A stretch of DNA of 64,000 nt, from positions 231,583,001 to 231,647,000 of the forward strand of contig NC_091247.1 in NCBI RefSeq assembly GCF_042477335.2, written 5' to 3'. Under the pieces are notes generated by a model. That model saw only the letters and a list, made by a program, of their open reading frames with translations, did not search any database and had not been told where the DNA came from. Each line of letters begins with the position of its first letter. The stretch's first letter is position 1. Source of the DNA: Ovis canadensis (lineage: Eukaryota; Chordata; Mammalia; Artiodactyla; Bovidae). The position numbers and the translations under genes are program-made. Positions 44,326 through 54,799 of the stretch are shown here, piece after piece.

Positions 44326-45414
44326 CCTGAACTAAGGGGTCACTAAAACTCGCCAATTTCATTTTTTCATGGAATAAACATTAAATCATCTATGGGTCAG
44401 GAAGACTGTGCCTGAAAGCCACCACTGAACTGAACCCTGCTCTTGTGGAGATCACAGCCTGATCCAGCTCTTTGAAGTCTCTTCCTTCTTCCTTTCTGTT
44501 CTCCAAGGCTGCTGCTTTAATAGAGGTCCACTTCATTATCCACTATTGATTACAGCTTTACTGGGTGTCTACTAATTGCCAGACATCTGCTATGGTTATG
44601 GGGACACTGTAGTGTATCTGAGGATTCAAACAGACTGGATGCCGTCATAGAGTTTCCATTCTAGGGGGAGAGACTGAAAATAGCCAAGTTAACAGATTCA
44701 TAAAGATACCTTGAGTTTGTGATCACTGCTACAAAGAAATTAAAAGGATGGTGTAGTAAAGAAGACTTTTCAGAAGAGTGATGCTCTGGCCTGTAAAGTC
44801 AGAGAAGTCCTTTCTAATGTAGTGACATTTGAGCTGCCACTTGAAAGATAAAAAGGAGTTGTCTTCTGAAGATTGAGGGGGAAAGTTCTAGACAGAGGGA
44901 ATGGCTCAAGAAAAGGTGAGAGCCGCCCTAGTGTGTTTTAAGGGATAGAGAATGGAGCTGTTGAGAGTGACAGGACATGAAATCAACTAAATAGTCAAGA
45001 ACTTTGCTTTTATTTTGAGCGTGATGAAAAGCCACTGGAGGTTGAGGGAGCAGGGGATCATGTGATTATGTTTTAAGGTAACAGCACACTTCAGCTGCTG
45101 TCTGGAAAACGGACTGCTGCAGGAGGTCGAGAGGAGGAAAGAGAGCACTAAAGTGGTCTAGAGATGACAGCACTCGAGCTTCAGTGATACTATCAATATT
45201 GAGAAGTGAAGTGTTCTGGTTAATCTGTGGAGGATGAGCCAACAGCACTGGGTAGAGGACTTATGTCAAGGTTTGCAGGGGCAAGTGGTGGGAAGAGAGA
45301 AATTGAAATGATCCCTAATTTTGATGAGAACAACTTGGCAGGTGGTGGTGGTGTTAATGGAAATGGGGAGGACCAGGAGAGGAGCAGATTAGAAGGAAAA
45401 CCAGGTGCTCCACT

Positions 45415-45540
45415 TTTTTGAGGCGGAGCTGCTGCTCAGTGCTGCATGCGGGATCTTAGTGCCTCAGTCAGGAGAGGAACCCAGGCCCCTTGTAGGGGAG
45501 CATGGAGTTGTAACTGTTGGCCCATCGGGGAGTTTCCAGC
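45415..45540 (-). mobile_element. CHR-type SINE
   Basis: Reverse CHR ('catgcgggatcttagtgcct'). Confidence 0.65.
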
Positions 45541-45581
45541 TGCTCTATTCTGAACGTGTTGCTACTATGGGATGCCTATTG

Positions 45582-45788
45582 GTGGTGGTTTAGTTGCTAA
45601 GTCGTGTACCACTTGCGAGCCCATGGACTGTAGCCCACCAGGCTTCTCTATCCATGGGATTTGCCCAGCAAGAATACTGGAGTGGATTGCCGTTTCCTTC
45701 TTCAGGGGATCTTCCCAACCCAGGAATCGAACCCGGGTCTCTTGCATTGCAGGCGGATTCTTTACCGACTGAGCTATGAGGGAAGCCA
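45582..45788 (-). mobile_element. Bov-tA SINE
   Basis: Reverse Bov-tA ('ggtttagttgctaagtcgtg' to 'gagctatgagggaagcc'). Confidence 0.88.
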
Positions 45789-45899
45789 GGCCTCCAATTG
45801 GAGAGCCAAATAGGCAGCTGAATACAACAGCCTGGAGTTCAGGAGATAGGCTGGAGCTGAAAATATGAAGCTTGGACCTAATGGTACAGGCTCTCTTCA

Positions 45900-46150
45900 T
45901 CTTTCACTTGGACTATTGTCCTAGAATTGTAACTGGTCTCCCTGCTTGCAGCTTCCTCATGTCCAATCTATTTTCCAGTTCACGCCCTGAGTGACCTTTC
46001 TTAACATGCAAAACGAACCATGTCATATTGCTTGAAACTCTTCAATAGCTCCTATATCTTTCAGGATAAAATATAACCTCTTTACTATAGATATAAGAGC
46101 CTTCATAATCTAACTCCTCACTGCCACTATTCTCATCTGGTTCCAAGATG
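45900..46150 (+). mobile_element. L2 fragment, plus strand
   Basis: Sense L2-type words ('gaaactcttcaatagctcct', 'ttcaggataaaatataacc'). Confidence 0.5.
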
Positions 46151-46479
46151 TGTGTTTCAAATAACTGAAAGCCTTAAGAGACCCAACATTTAATGAGATG
46201 TTATTTAAAATTTACAAGAGTTGTGTATTTACAAGAGATGTAATGAAAAACCATCCATGAAACTAACACAAAACTCTGGAAAGTTAAAAAATCTCTACAG
46301 TTTTCTTACAAAACAGCTAAGTAAGTACAAAATGGAATGAAATAATTCTATCATGTGGGTGGTTACAAAAACCTACATGGAAGTGAAGAAATAGGTAATG
46401 ACATAATTCATATCTAAGCTGTGTGGACTGCTTGCTTAATTCATTAAGTTATAAAGTTTCACTAACATTATTTTATCTA

Positions 46480-49400
46480 TACATTCAACAGTTATTTATT
46501 GAACATTATTTTAGATTCTGAAGATAAAGCACTGAGTAAAACTTTAAAATCCTTGGTCTCATGGAATTTATATTCTAGTGAGGAGAAGAAACAAATAAAC
46601 AAGATTAATAAGTGAAGTAAATAAAAGTAGGGAAAAGTACTAAAGAAAAAAAGTCAACCAGAAATGGAAGGTGGGAGAGAATATGTACAGAGCAGTGACT
46701 GTTCTTTAGATAAGTGTGCAGGGAAAGGCTTTCCTGAAGTGATTTTGACTAGAGACCTGGAGGAAGTGAGAGAATGATGAGTCATACAGATATGCTGGGA
46801 AAGTGCATCCCATGCAGAACAAATAGTTAAAAGCAGAGGCCCTGAGCTAGGAGCCTACTGGATGAGTGGGAGGAAGAGCCACTAGGGTGGTACAGTTGGA
46901 ACAGACAGAGTGAAATGAATAGTTCAGTAGAAAAGGTCAAAACATGGTGGGGCAAAATTGAGGTGGGCCTTATAGGCCAAGACTTCGACTTTTCCTTTGA
47001 GTGAGATGGGAGCCTGGAAGTTGATAATCTGATTTACATGTTAATAAATCACTAGGCTGAGAACAGTTTATATGCGCATGGGTCGAGGCAGGGAGACCAG
47101 TTAGGAGGAGGTCATTGGAATAATGGAAGTGAGAGATGGTTGTCGGAGGAGGCCTTACAAATAGCTGAGAAACTGAGAAAAGAAAAGTTAAAGGTAAAGG
47201 AGAAATGGAAAGATATGCTCATTTGAATGCAGAGTTCCAAAGAATAGCAAGGAGAGATAAGAAAGCCTTCCTCAGTGATCAATGCAAAGAAATAGAGGAA
47301 AACAATAGGATGGGAAAGACTAGAGATCTCTTCAAGAAAATTAGAGATACTAAGGGAACATTTCATACAAATATGTGCTCAATAAAGGACAGAAATAGTA
47401 TGGACCTAACAGAAGCAGAAGATATTAAGAAGAGGTGGCAAGAATACACAGAAGAACTATACAAAAAAGATCTTCATGACCCAGATAACCACAATGGTGT
47501 GATCACTCACCTAGAGCCAGACATCCTGGAATGAGAAGTCAAGTGGGCCTTAGGAAGCATCATTACGAACCAAGTTAGTGGAGGTGATGGAATTCCAGTT
47601 GAGCTCTTTCAAATCCTGAAAGATGATGCTGCGAAAGTGCTGCACTCAATATGCCAGCAAATTTGGAAAACTCAGCAGTGGCCACGGGACTGGAAAAAGT
47701 CAGTTTTCATTCCAATCCCAAAGAAGGACAATGCCAAAGAATGTTCAAACTACCACACAATTACACTCATCTCACACGCTAGCAGAGTAATGCTCAAAAT
47801 TCTCCAAGCCAGGCTTCAACAGTACATGAATTGTGAACTTCCAGATGTTCAAGCTGGTTTTAGAAAAGGCAGAGGAACCAGAGATCAAATTGCCAACATC
47901 TGCTGCATCATAGAAAAAGCAAGAGAATTCCAGGAAAACATCTACTTCTGCTTTATTAATTATGCCAAAGCCTTTGACTGTGTAGATCACAACAAACTGT
48001 GGAAAATTCTTAAAGAGATGGGAATACCAGACCACTTTACCTGCCTCCTGAGAAATCTGTATGCAGGTCAAGAAGCAAGTTAGAACTGGATATGGAACAA
48101 AAGACTGGTTCCAAATTGGAAAAGGAGTACGATGTTGTCACCCTGCTTATTTAACTTCTATGCAGAGTACATCATGTGAAATGCCAGGCTGGATGAAGCA
48201 CAAGCTAGAATCAAGATTGCCGGGAGAAATACCAAGAAGCTCAGATACGCAGATGACCCCACCCTTATGGCATAAAGCAAAGAAGAACTAAAGAGCCTTC
48301 TGATGAAAGTGAAAGAGGAGAGTGAAATAGTTGGCTTAAAACTCAACATTCAGAAAACTAAGATCATGGCATCCAGTCCCATCACTTCATGGGGAAACAA
48401 TGGAAACAGTAAGAGACTTTATTTTCTTGGGCTCCAAAATCACTGCAGATGGTGACTGCAGCCATGAAATTAAAAGATGCTTCCTCCTTGGAAGAAAAGC
48501 TATGACCAACCTAGACAGCATATTAAAAAGCAGAGACATCACTTTGCCAACAAAGTCCGTCTAGTCAAAGCTATGGTTTTTCCAGTAGTCATGTACAGAT
48601 GTGAGAGTTGAACCATAAAGAAGGCTAAATGCCAAAGAACTGATGCTTTCAAACTATGGTACTGGTGCTGGAGAAAACTTTTGAAAGTCCCTTGAATTGC
48701 AAGGAGATCAAGCCAGTCAATCCTAAAGGAAATCAGTCCTGACTATTCATTAGAAGGACTGATGCTGAAACTGAAACTCCAATACTTTGCTCACCTGATG
48801 TGAAGAACTGACTCATTGGAAAAGACCCTGATTCTGGGAAAGACTTGAAGGCAGGAGGAGAAGGGGATGACAGAGGATGAGATGGTTGGATGGCATCTCT
48901 GACTCGATGGACATGAGTTTGAGCAAGCTTCGGGAGTTGGTGATGGACAGGGAAGCCTGGCATGCTGCAGTCCATGGGGTCACAAAGAGTTGGACACGAC
49001 TTAGAGACTCAACTGAACTGAAATGAGATAATAACAGCTCAGATCAGCATAGGACTGAAGGAAGTAGGATCGAGGGAGGGCAGACAAGATTTGCTGATGA
49101 GTCATTGTGGAGTTAGGTACAATCCTAAGGCATTTGATTGGGCAACCAGAAATGGTGGTACCATTAACTGAGACAGGGGAAGACTGGAAGAAGCTAGTTT
49201 GCATGGGAAAGAAATAATCCAGTTTTGAACATATGCTCATGAGGCATCCAAGTGGGAATACTGAGTAGGCAGCTGAATAAATGAATTCAAGGGAGAGATA
49301 GAAATGTGGGAGTCATAAGCATATAGATGATATTTAAAGACATAAGAATGGGTGAGATCAAGGGAGAAAACACAGATGGAGAAGTGGCTCAACATCAAGA

Positions 49401-49510
49401 CTGGGGAGATGCAAAGGAACCAGCCTAAAATGCTGATGAAGAGGGGCCACAGAGGTAGGAGAAACAGGAGAGTAATGATCTGGAAGCCACGGGCAGACTA
49501 TTAGAGAGTT
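46480..49510 (-). mobile_element. L2, minus strand, interrupted by a BovB
   Basis: Reversed L2 runs from 'acagttatttattgaacatt' to about 47136 and resumes after 49021 to about 49510 ('gtaggcagctgaataaatga', 'gagtcataagcatatagat'). Confidence 0.6.
47137..49020 (+). mobile_element. BovB, about 1.9 kb, inserted in L2
   Basis: It begins upstream of the reverse transcriptase and ends in the ACTGA tail. The flanks aagtgagaga (47127-47136) and aaatgagata (49021-49030) agree at 8 of 10 positions. Frames at 47205-47534 and 47637-48083 read well, but the later part is broken and the catalytic site reads YADDP after a short deletion upstream. Confidence 0.9.
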
Positions 49511-49589
49511 ACTGAACCCCAGCCAGTGTCCTCTGATCATAATGACATCTCAACAAGCTGGAAAGACACCTCTAAAAAGTACAAGACAA

Positions 49590-49745
49590 TGGGAACTATA
49601 CTCAATTTTTTGTAATAACCTATAAGGAAAGCAATCTAAAAATGGATATAAATATATGTATGTAAAATTGAATCACTATGCTGTACACCTGAAACCAACA
49701 TGACATTGAAAATCAATTATACTTCAATTTAAAAATAAATAAAAG
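49590..49745 (+). mobile_element. L1 3' UTR fragment
   Basis: Sense L1 3' end ('gctgtacacctgaaaccaac', 'caattatacttcaattt'). Confidence 0.8.
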
Positions 49746-50790
49746 TATAAGATAATGAAACCCTAAAAATCATATGGGTGAATAATTATAATTCTGAGAA
49801 GAAAAGAAATTAAAGTAAGAAATATTAAAAGCATAAAACTACAGTTTTGCCTCCTTGTCCAAAAGTAGAGTGTCTGTACAAAACCTTTCATAAACCATAA
49901 TGGCATAAGGCAAAGAAGTAATTACCTGAAGACATATCTTGCTAACAAATACACAAAATAAATCAAGATAAAGCATAGATGCTCACAAAGCTCCAAGCTG
50001 TGACACCTTGGTGCTGAGCAGAGTGTAGTTCCTGGGGAATGAGCTTGGCGTTGCCACTCTCACTGTTTGGGGTGCACACTGCCTCTATATGACTTGTTGC
50101 AAAACAAAATCCTGGATGCCACTTCTATTTTTCACCTTTTTTTTCTTCCCATACAAGAGAAAATCCGCTTCAGATTTCTCTTTGTTAGTAAAACAGGTAC
50201 TGCTGTAGGTTTTTCATAAAAGTGAAATGGTATAAAGTGAACTTTGCAAAGCAAGGGATACCTGTACCATGACTCTGATATTATATGCATTTGAATGTTT
50301 ATGAGAATTTGGTTAGCTTTGTCATTGGAGTTTAAAATGTGAATTTTAAATATGAGTTTAAATGTGAGTTTAAATATGGCTTTAATTTTCAGTAAAAATC
50401 TTAGTAAGTTTATAAGAGTACTACGATATTTAAGAGAACTTGAGATTTACCCTATTTATGTTTTATTTATGATTTTTATAAGAATATATAAGAAGGTAGG
50501 AAAATTTATTATTAAGACTATTGAGGTATTTAAAGAAATAGGATCCATTAAGTTTATAATTTAAGTTTGCAAATGGAATAAAAACATTAAATTATTATTA
50601 AAAATATGATAGAGCTAGAATAAGATTAAAAATTTAGAGTAAAATAGTCTTATTTAGAATAAACAATCTAATAAATAATCTCATTTAGAATAAAATTTAT
50701 AAACTAAGCTTAAAGACTCAAGGAAGATTAGAATTTTAGATTAGTAACTTTAAAAAATAAATATTAATTTTAAAAATCAAAGTAAACATT
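49746..50790. other. AT-rich unassigned block
   Basis: After about 50340 the sequence is very AT-rich, with repeated words such as 'ttatttagaataaa' and 'gagtttaaat'. No gene is visible. The 70-codon frame at 50352 is a composition effect. Confidence 0.4.
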
Positions 50791-50794
50791 CACT

Positions 50795-51250
50795 TTACTG
50801 ACAAAAGTCCATATAGTCAAAAGTATGGTTTTTCCAGTAGTCATGTACAGATGCAAGAGTTGGATCATAGAGAAGGCTGAGTGCTGAAAAATGGATGCTT
50901 TTGAACTGTGGTACTGGAGAAGACTCTTGAGAGTCCCCTGGACTGTAAGGCAATCAAACTAGTCAATTCTAAAGGAAATCAACCCTGACTATTCATTGGA
51001 AGGACTATTGAAGGTGAAACTTCAATAATTTGGCCACCTGATACAAAGAGCCGACTCATTACAAAGACCCTGGTGATGGGAAAGATTGAAGCCAGAAGAG
51101 AAGGGGGCGACATGTGATGAGACGGTTAGCATCACTGACTCAATGGACATGAATTTGAGCAAATTCCACGAGACAGTGGAGGACAGAAGAACGTGGTGTG
51201 CTACAGTCCATGAGGGTGCAGAGCCGGACATGACTTAGCAACTGAATGGC
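50795..51250 (+). mobile_element. BovB 3' fragment
   Basis: Sense BovB end ('tatggtttttccagtagtca' to 'gccggacatgacttagcaac'), fairly diverged. Confidence 0.85.
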
Positions 51251-51436
51251 AACAACAAACATTCAAACATTTCAGATATTCAAACAACAACAGTCGAATT
51301 TTCTGTTTAAATAATGCCTTTGAAGTCACAAAAACTCACACTTATCAGTATTGAGCCACATCCTCATATATATCCTAGGCTTCAGTCATATTAAATACAT
51401 AATTTTGCAAATGTGGGTACCTACCATATGTCAAGC

Positions 51437-51642
51437 TGGTGGCTCAGAGGTTAAAGCGTCTGCCTGGAATGCAGGAGACCAGAGTTCGATCCCTGGGTCA
51501 GGAAGATCCCCTGGAGAAGGAAAATGGCAACCCGCTCCAGTACTCTTGCCTGGAGAATCCCATGGAGGGAAGAGCCTGGTAGGCTACAGTCCATGGGGTC
51601 GCAAAGAGTCGGACACGACTGGGCGAATTCACTTTCACTTTC
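51437..51642 (+). mobile_element. Bov-tA SINE with perfect target duplication
   Basis: Complete Bov-tA. The 14-bp duplication accatatgtcaagc is at 51423-51436 and 51643-51656, so this is a clean insertion. Confidence 0.95.
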
Positions 51643-51659
51643 ACCATATGTCAAGCAGT

Positions 51660-52285
51660 ACCACAAAAAGTAAGGATTAAAAAGATAAGTATACCATCTT
51701 GTCATCAAGGGAGTCAGTTTGGTAAAAAGAAACTTGTAGAGCAAGATTCTACAAATTGCAATAGTCACTCAGCCAAATGTCCTTGCTCAGTTTCTCACCA
51801 AAGCCTTCTCCTATAAAAAGGCCATCATAGCCATGTCATTGAGAAAGCTGAACTCATCATGCTCTCTCTTGCCTTCATGCTTTCATCATTCTCCTATTTG
51901 AAATGTTAGATTGAAACTTAGTCTTGTCTGGGAGATAGAGCTCCATAGCACTACATTTTCTCCCAGTTGCCTCAGACAATTCAGTGGGTAGTTTTGAGAA
52001 TGACTATCAGGATAACTGGTGCAATGGAGGTGAAGGGATGGGATGGAGAAGCTACTGAGTTCAATTTGGGGCAGCTTGAGTGTGTGGTGCTTATCAGGGA
52101 TCCGAGCAGAGCTATTCAACAAACACCTGAAAAATAGGATTAGAATCCTAGGAAGAGGTTAAGCTGAAAATAAAAGAATTGATAGTGGTTAAATCATGGG
52201 AAGAGATGAAATCATTCACAGTGAATATATAAAGGGAAAAGAGAAAATGGACTAGGAAGAAGCCCAGAAGCCCTTAAAAACATCA
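51660..52285. other. Unassigned sequence
   Basis: No gene recognised. Parts may be diverged L2. Confidence 0.4.
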
Positions 52286-52287
52286 GC

Positions 52288-52425
52288 ACTGGGACTTTCC
52301 TGGTGGTCCAGTGGCTAAGATGCCACACTCCCAACACAGAGGGCCCGGGTTCAATGCCTGGTCAGGAAACTAGATCCCACATGCCGCAACTATGATCCAG
52401 TGCAGCCAAATAAACAAAAAATCAG
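52288..52425 (+). mobile_element. CHR-type SINE
   Basis: Head 'gggactttcctggtggtcca' and tail 'gcagccaaataaacaaaaaa'. Confidence 0.85.
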
Positions 52426-52544
52426 CACTTAAGAAGGAAACAAGACCATAAAAGGTGCTGATAAGCAGTCAGAAATGTAGGGAACTGGGGAGTGTGTACT
52501 TGAAGCCAACAGAAGAGAGGAGGAAAGGAGGAAAATTAATTCAT

Positions 52545-52670
52545 GTAGTCAAAAAATATTCATATTTATTGAATATCAGCCATTGTTTTAGGTGCTTAGG
52601 AATATTTCACCAAACAAAACAGATAATAACTTGCCCTTGTGGAGTTTTCATTCTAGTCAAGAGAGACAGA
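52545..52670 (-). mobile_element. L2 3'-end fragment
   Basis: Reversed L2 terminus ('catatttattgaatatcagc', 'gtggagttttcattctagtc'). Confidence 0.55.
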
Positions 52671-52674
52671 CCAC

Positions 52675-53000
52675 CTGACTTCCCTAGTAGTCCAGTGGTT
52701 AAGAGCTTGCCTGCCAATGTAGGGGACATGGGTTCGATTCATAGTCATGGAAGATTCTATGTGCCAGGGGGCAAGTAAGCCTATGTGCCACAGCTACTGA
52801 GCCTGCACTCTATAGAGTCTGAGAGCCTCAACCACTGAGCCTTCATACCACAACTGCTGAAGCCCACATGCTCTAGACCCCAAGTGCCACAGCTACTGAA
52901 GCCTGAGAGCCCCAGAGCCTATGCTGTACAACACGTGAAGCCAGTGCAACGAGAAGCCCACACACCGAAACTAGAGAGTAGCCTCCACTGGGCTGAAGAC
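52675..53000 (+). mobile_element. CHR-type SINE, long form
   Basis: Head 'tgacttccctagtagtccag', then several 'gccacagctactgaagcc' units. Confidence 0.8.
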
Positions 53001-53937
53001 TAAGGAGAAAGGGTCATGGATGGTGCAGGGACTGACCCCAGGTAGGAAAAGGGTCACCTTAACCTATGAAGGTAAGGGAACGTAAAGAGATAAGGGTGCA
53101 GTGTAGTAGGCAAGTGTCCAGGTAGTCCATGTTCAAAGTTGAAGTTTCTACCTTGCCTATGGATGGCAATAAAAAAGTCCCCCCACCCAAGAATAGACTA
53201 TCTTGGTTTGAGGAGAAGGATGAAGTTTTGGCAGAACTCTGTGCCTCACTAGAGGCACACAGACGTGCAGCAGAGAAGCAGTGGTAGTATGACTGAGATC
53301 ACATGGCTGCATAGTATCCTCAGGATAAAGGGTAACTGGCCTGGGAGCTGAAACGTGTGGGTGGTGGAGGCACAAGTAAGCAGTGTGTAAGATGGAGGTG
53401 GATACAAAGCAGAGGCTTCAAGGGACATGGAGTTGAGGGGCAGGTAGACTGGGGGCTAGAGCATGAGGCAGCTAGAAGGATGGAGCCCGTGGCAAGAGTA
53501 AGCTTGGATCTCAGAGGAGGGAAAGGTCTGGAAAGTAGATCCAGGAAAAGAGCTGAAGTGGAAGAAGACCATGGGATTAAGGTCCATGCATTCCTTTCTG
53601 GGAGGTTGTCTAGGATGACAGCAGGTTGAGGATGGAGAGTGCCAGTGCCAAAGCCCAGGGGAATGAGGGTAATAGCCAACCGTAGGGGTTAGGCGGGCAG
53701 AGGTAAAGTGGGGCTGGGAAGGGACTGAGGGATCACCTTAGACCTTAGGGTGTGAAGGCATAGGGAATGTAGGTCCTGGGGACTGAGGAATTCAGAGGCA
53801 TAAGAATTGCAGGGACCTGGGACCCTGTTTGTGGTCTGAGGGTCTTGCCCACTAAGAAGAGCTTTAATGGAATCTGGGAGCCTTGCTGGAGTGAGAAATG
53901 TGAGGATGAGAGGTACTCGGATCAGAGATTTTCTGTG

Positions 53938-53940
<3 letters not shown>
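53001..53940. other. Unique sequence
   Basis: Purine-rich on the plus strand. No exon can be supported. Confidence 0.4.

Positions 53941-53978
<38 letters not shown>
53941..53978. repeat. (TG)n microsatellite
   Basis: Nineteen uninterrupted TG units. They create histidine/threonine-rich frames on the minus strand, which are spurious. Confidence 0.97.
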
Positions 53979-53979
<1 letters not shown>

Positions 53980-54237
53980 TGGTGTGAACAGCATGGGAAT
54001 AGAATGTGTGAGTGATGCTCTGGGCGGCGGTCCTGGGGAGTCTGGGACCACGCCTGGTGTGCAGATGTGAGGGAATTCGAGCTGTGTGGTGTGAGTCCAG
54101 GCGTGGGGTAATGGGTGAGCGGCTCACGTGTATGGAATTCAGGGTGTGCAGTGCGAGGATCTGCGGGAGGTGCGGGTGAGGGGCGGGCCTAGGTGAGGAG
54201 ACCTCGGAGAGGGGCCGGCTGCGAGGGTCGAGGAGAC

Positions 54238-54320
54238 GGGGTGAAGAGACCCAGGGTGAGGAGACACGGGTGAGGAGACTCAGGATGAGGTGACCCAGGG
54301 TGAGAAGACCGGGCTGAGGA
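54238..54320. repeat. Short minisatellite, about 15-bp unit
   Basis: Five or so degenerate tandem copies of a 'gggtgaggagacac'-type unit (variants include 'gggtgaggagactca' and 'ggatgaggtgaccca'). Confidence 0.75.
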
Positions 54321-54549
54321 ATTGGTAGTTGCCACACCTTCAGTCTGGCATCAGACGGTGAGCACCGCGTGGGATGCCGTGGCTTGGGGGTTGGGGCACC
54401 AAGGGAGAGTACAGGACCCCAGGCGGGCCGGCCTTTCTCACCTCCCACTTGCCTGTGCTCGGGTCCTGTTCAGCTACCCGCCTCTGACGCCTGAGGCATG
54501 AGGCCTCTCCTCAGAGTGACGCCCCGCCCCTTTCCGTTACCAGACCTGC

Positions 54550-54795
54550 CCCCGGAGCTGACCTCTGGCTTTCATTGGCTGTCTCCTGGAGCGGAAGGGG
54601 CGGGGCTACGAGCTCTTGCCTATGCGTGCCTGAGGCGGGTCCCAAGTCCCGGCCTTGAGGTCTCATTGGCTGGTCTCCTGGAGTGGAAGGGGCGGGGCTA
54701 CGAGCTCATGCCTACGCGCGCCTGAGGCCTGTCTTAAGTCCTGGCCTTGGGGTCTCATAGGCCGGTCGCTGAGGGCGGAAGGGGAGGGGCTGCCC
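54550..54795. promoter_or_regulatory. Tandem promoter-like units (CCAAT box plus GC box)
   Basis: Three tandem units of 91-92 bp. Inverted CCAAT boxes (ATTGGCT) lie at 54574-54580 and 54665-54671; the third copy is mutated to 'catagg' near 54756. GC boxes lie at 54597-54606 and 54689-54698 (ggggcggggc) and, weakened, at 54781-54790 (ggggaggggc). In each intact unit the CCAAT and GC boxes are about 16 bp apart. The region is CpG-rich and lies upstream of SYCE3, so it is the best candidate for its promoter. It could also drive a rightward transcript. The role is inferred. Confidence 0.6.
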
Positions 54796-54799
54796 TGGC

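Larger units (their letters stand above)
44540..45830 (-). mobile_element. L2, minus strand, interrupted by CHR and Bov-tA SINEs
   Basis: The reversed L2 is readable: 'agtgacatttgagctgccac', then 'agccactggaggttgaggg'. It resumes after 45788 ('aaataggcagctgaatacaa'). Confidence 0.6.

Noticed and set aside
53864-54448. 194-codon minus-strand frame rich in His and Thr
   Set aside because: It runs through the (TG)n tract. The His-Thr repeat is the translation of the microsatellite, and the rest resembles no protein.
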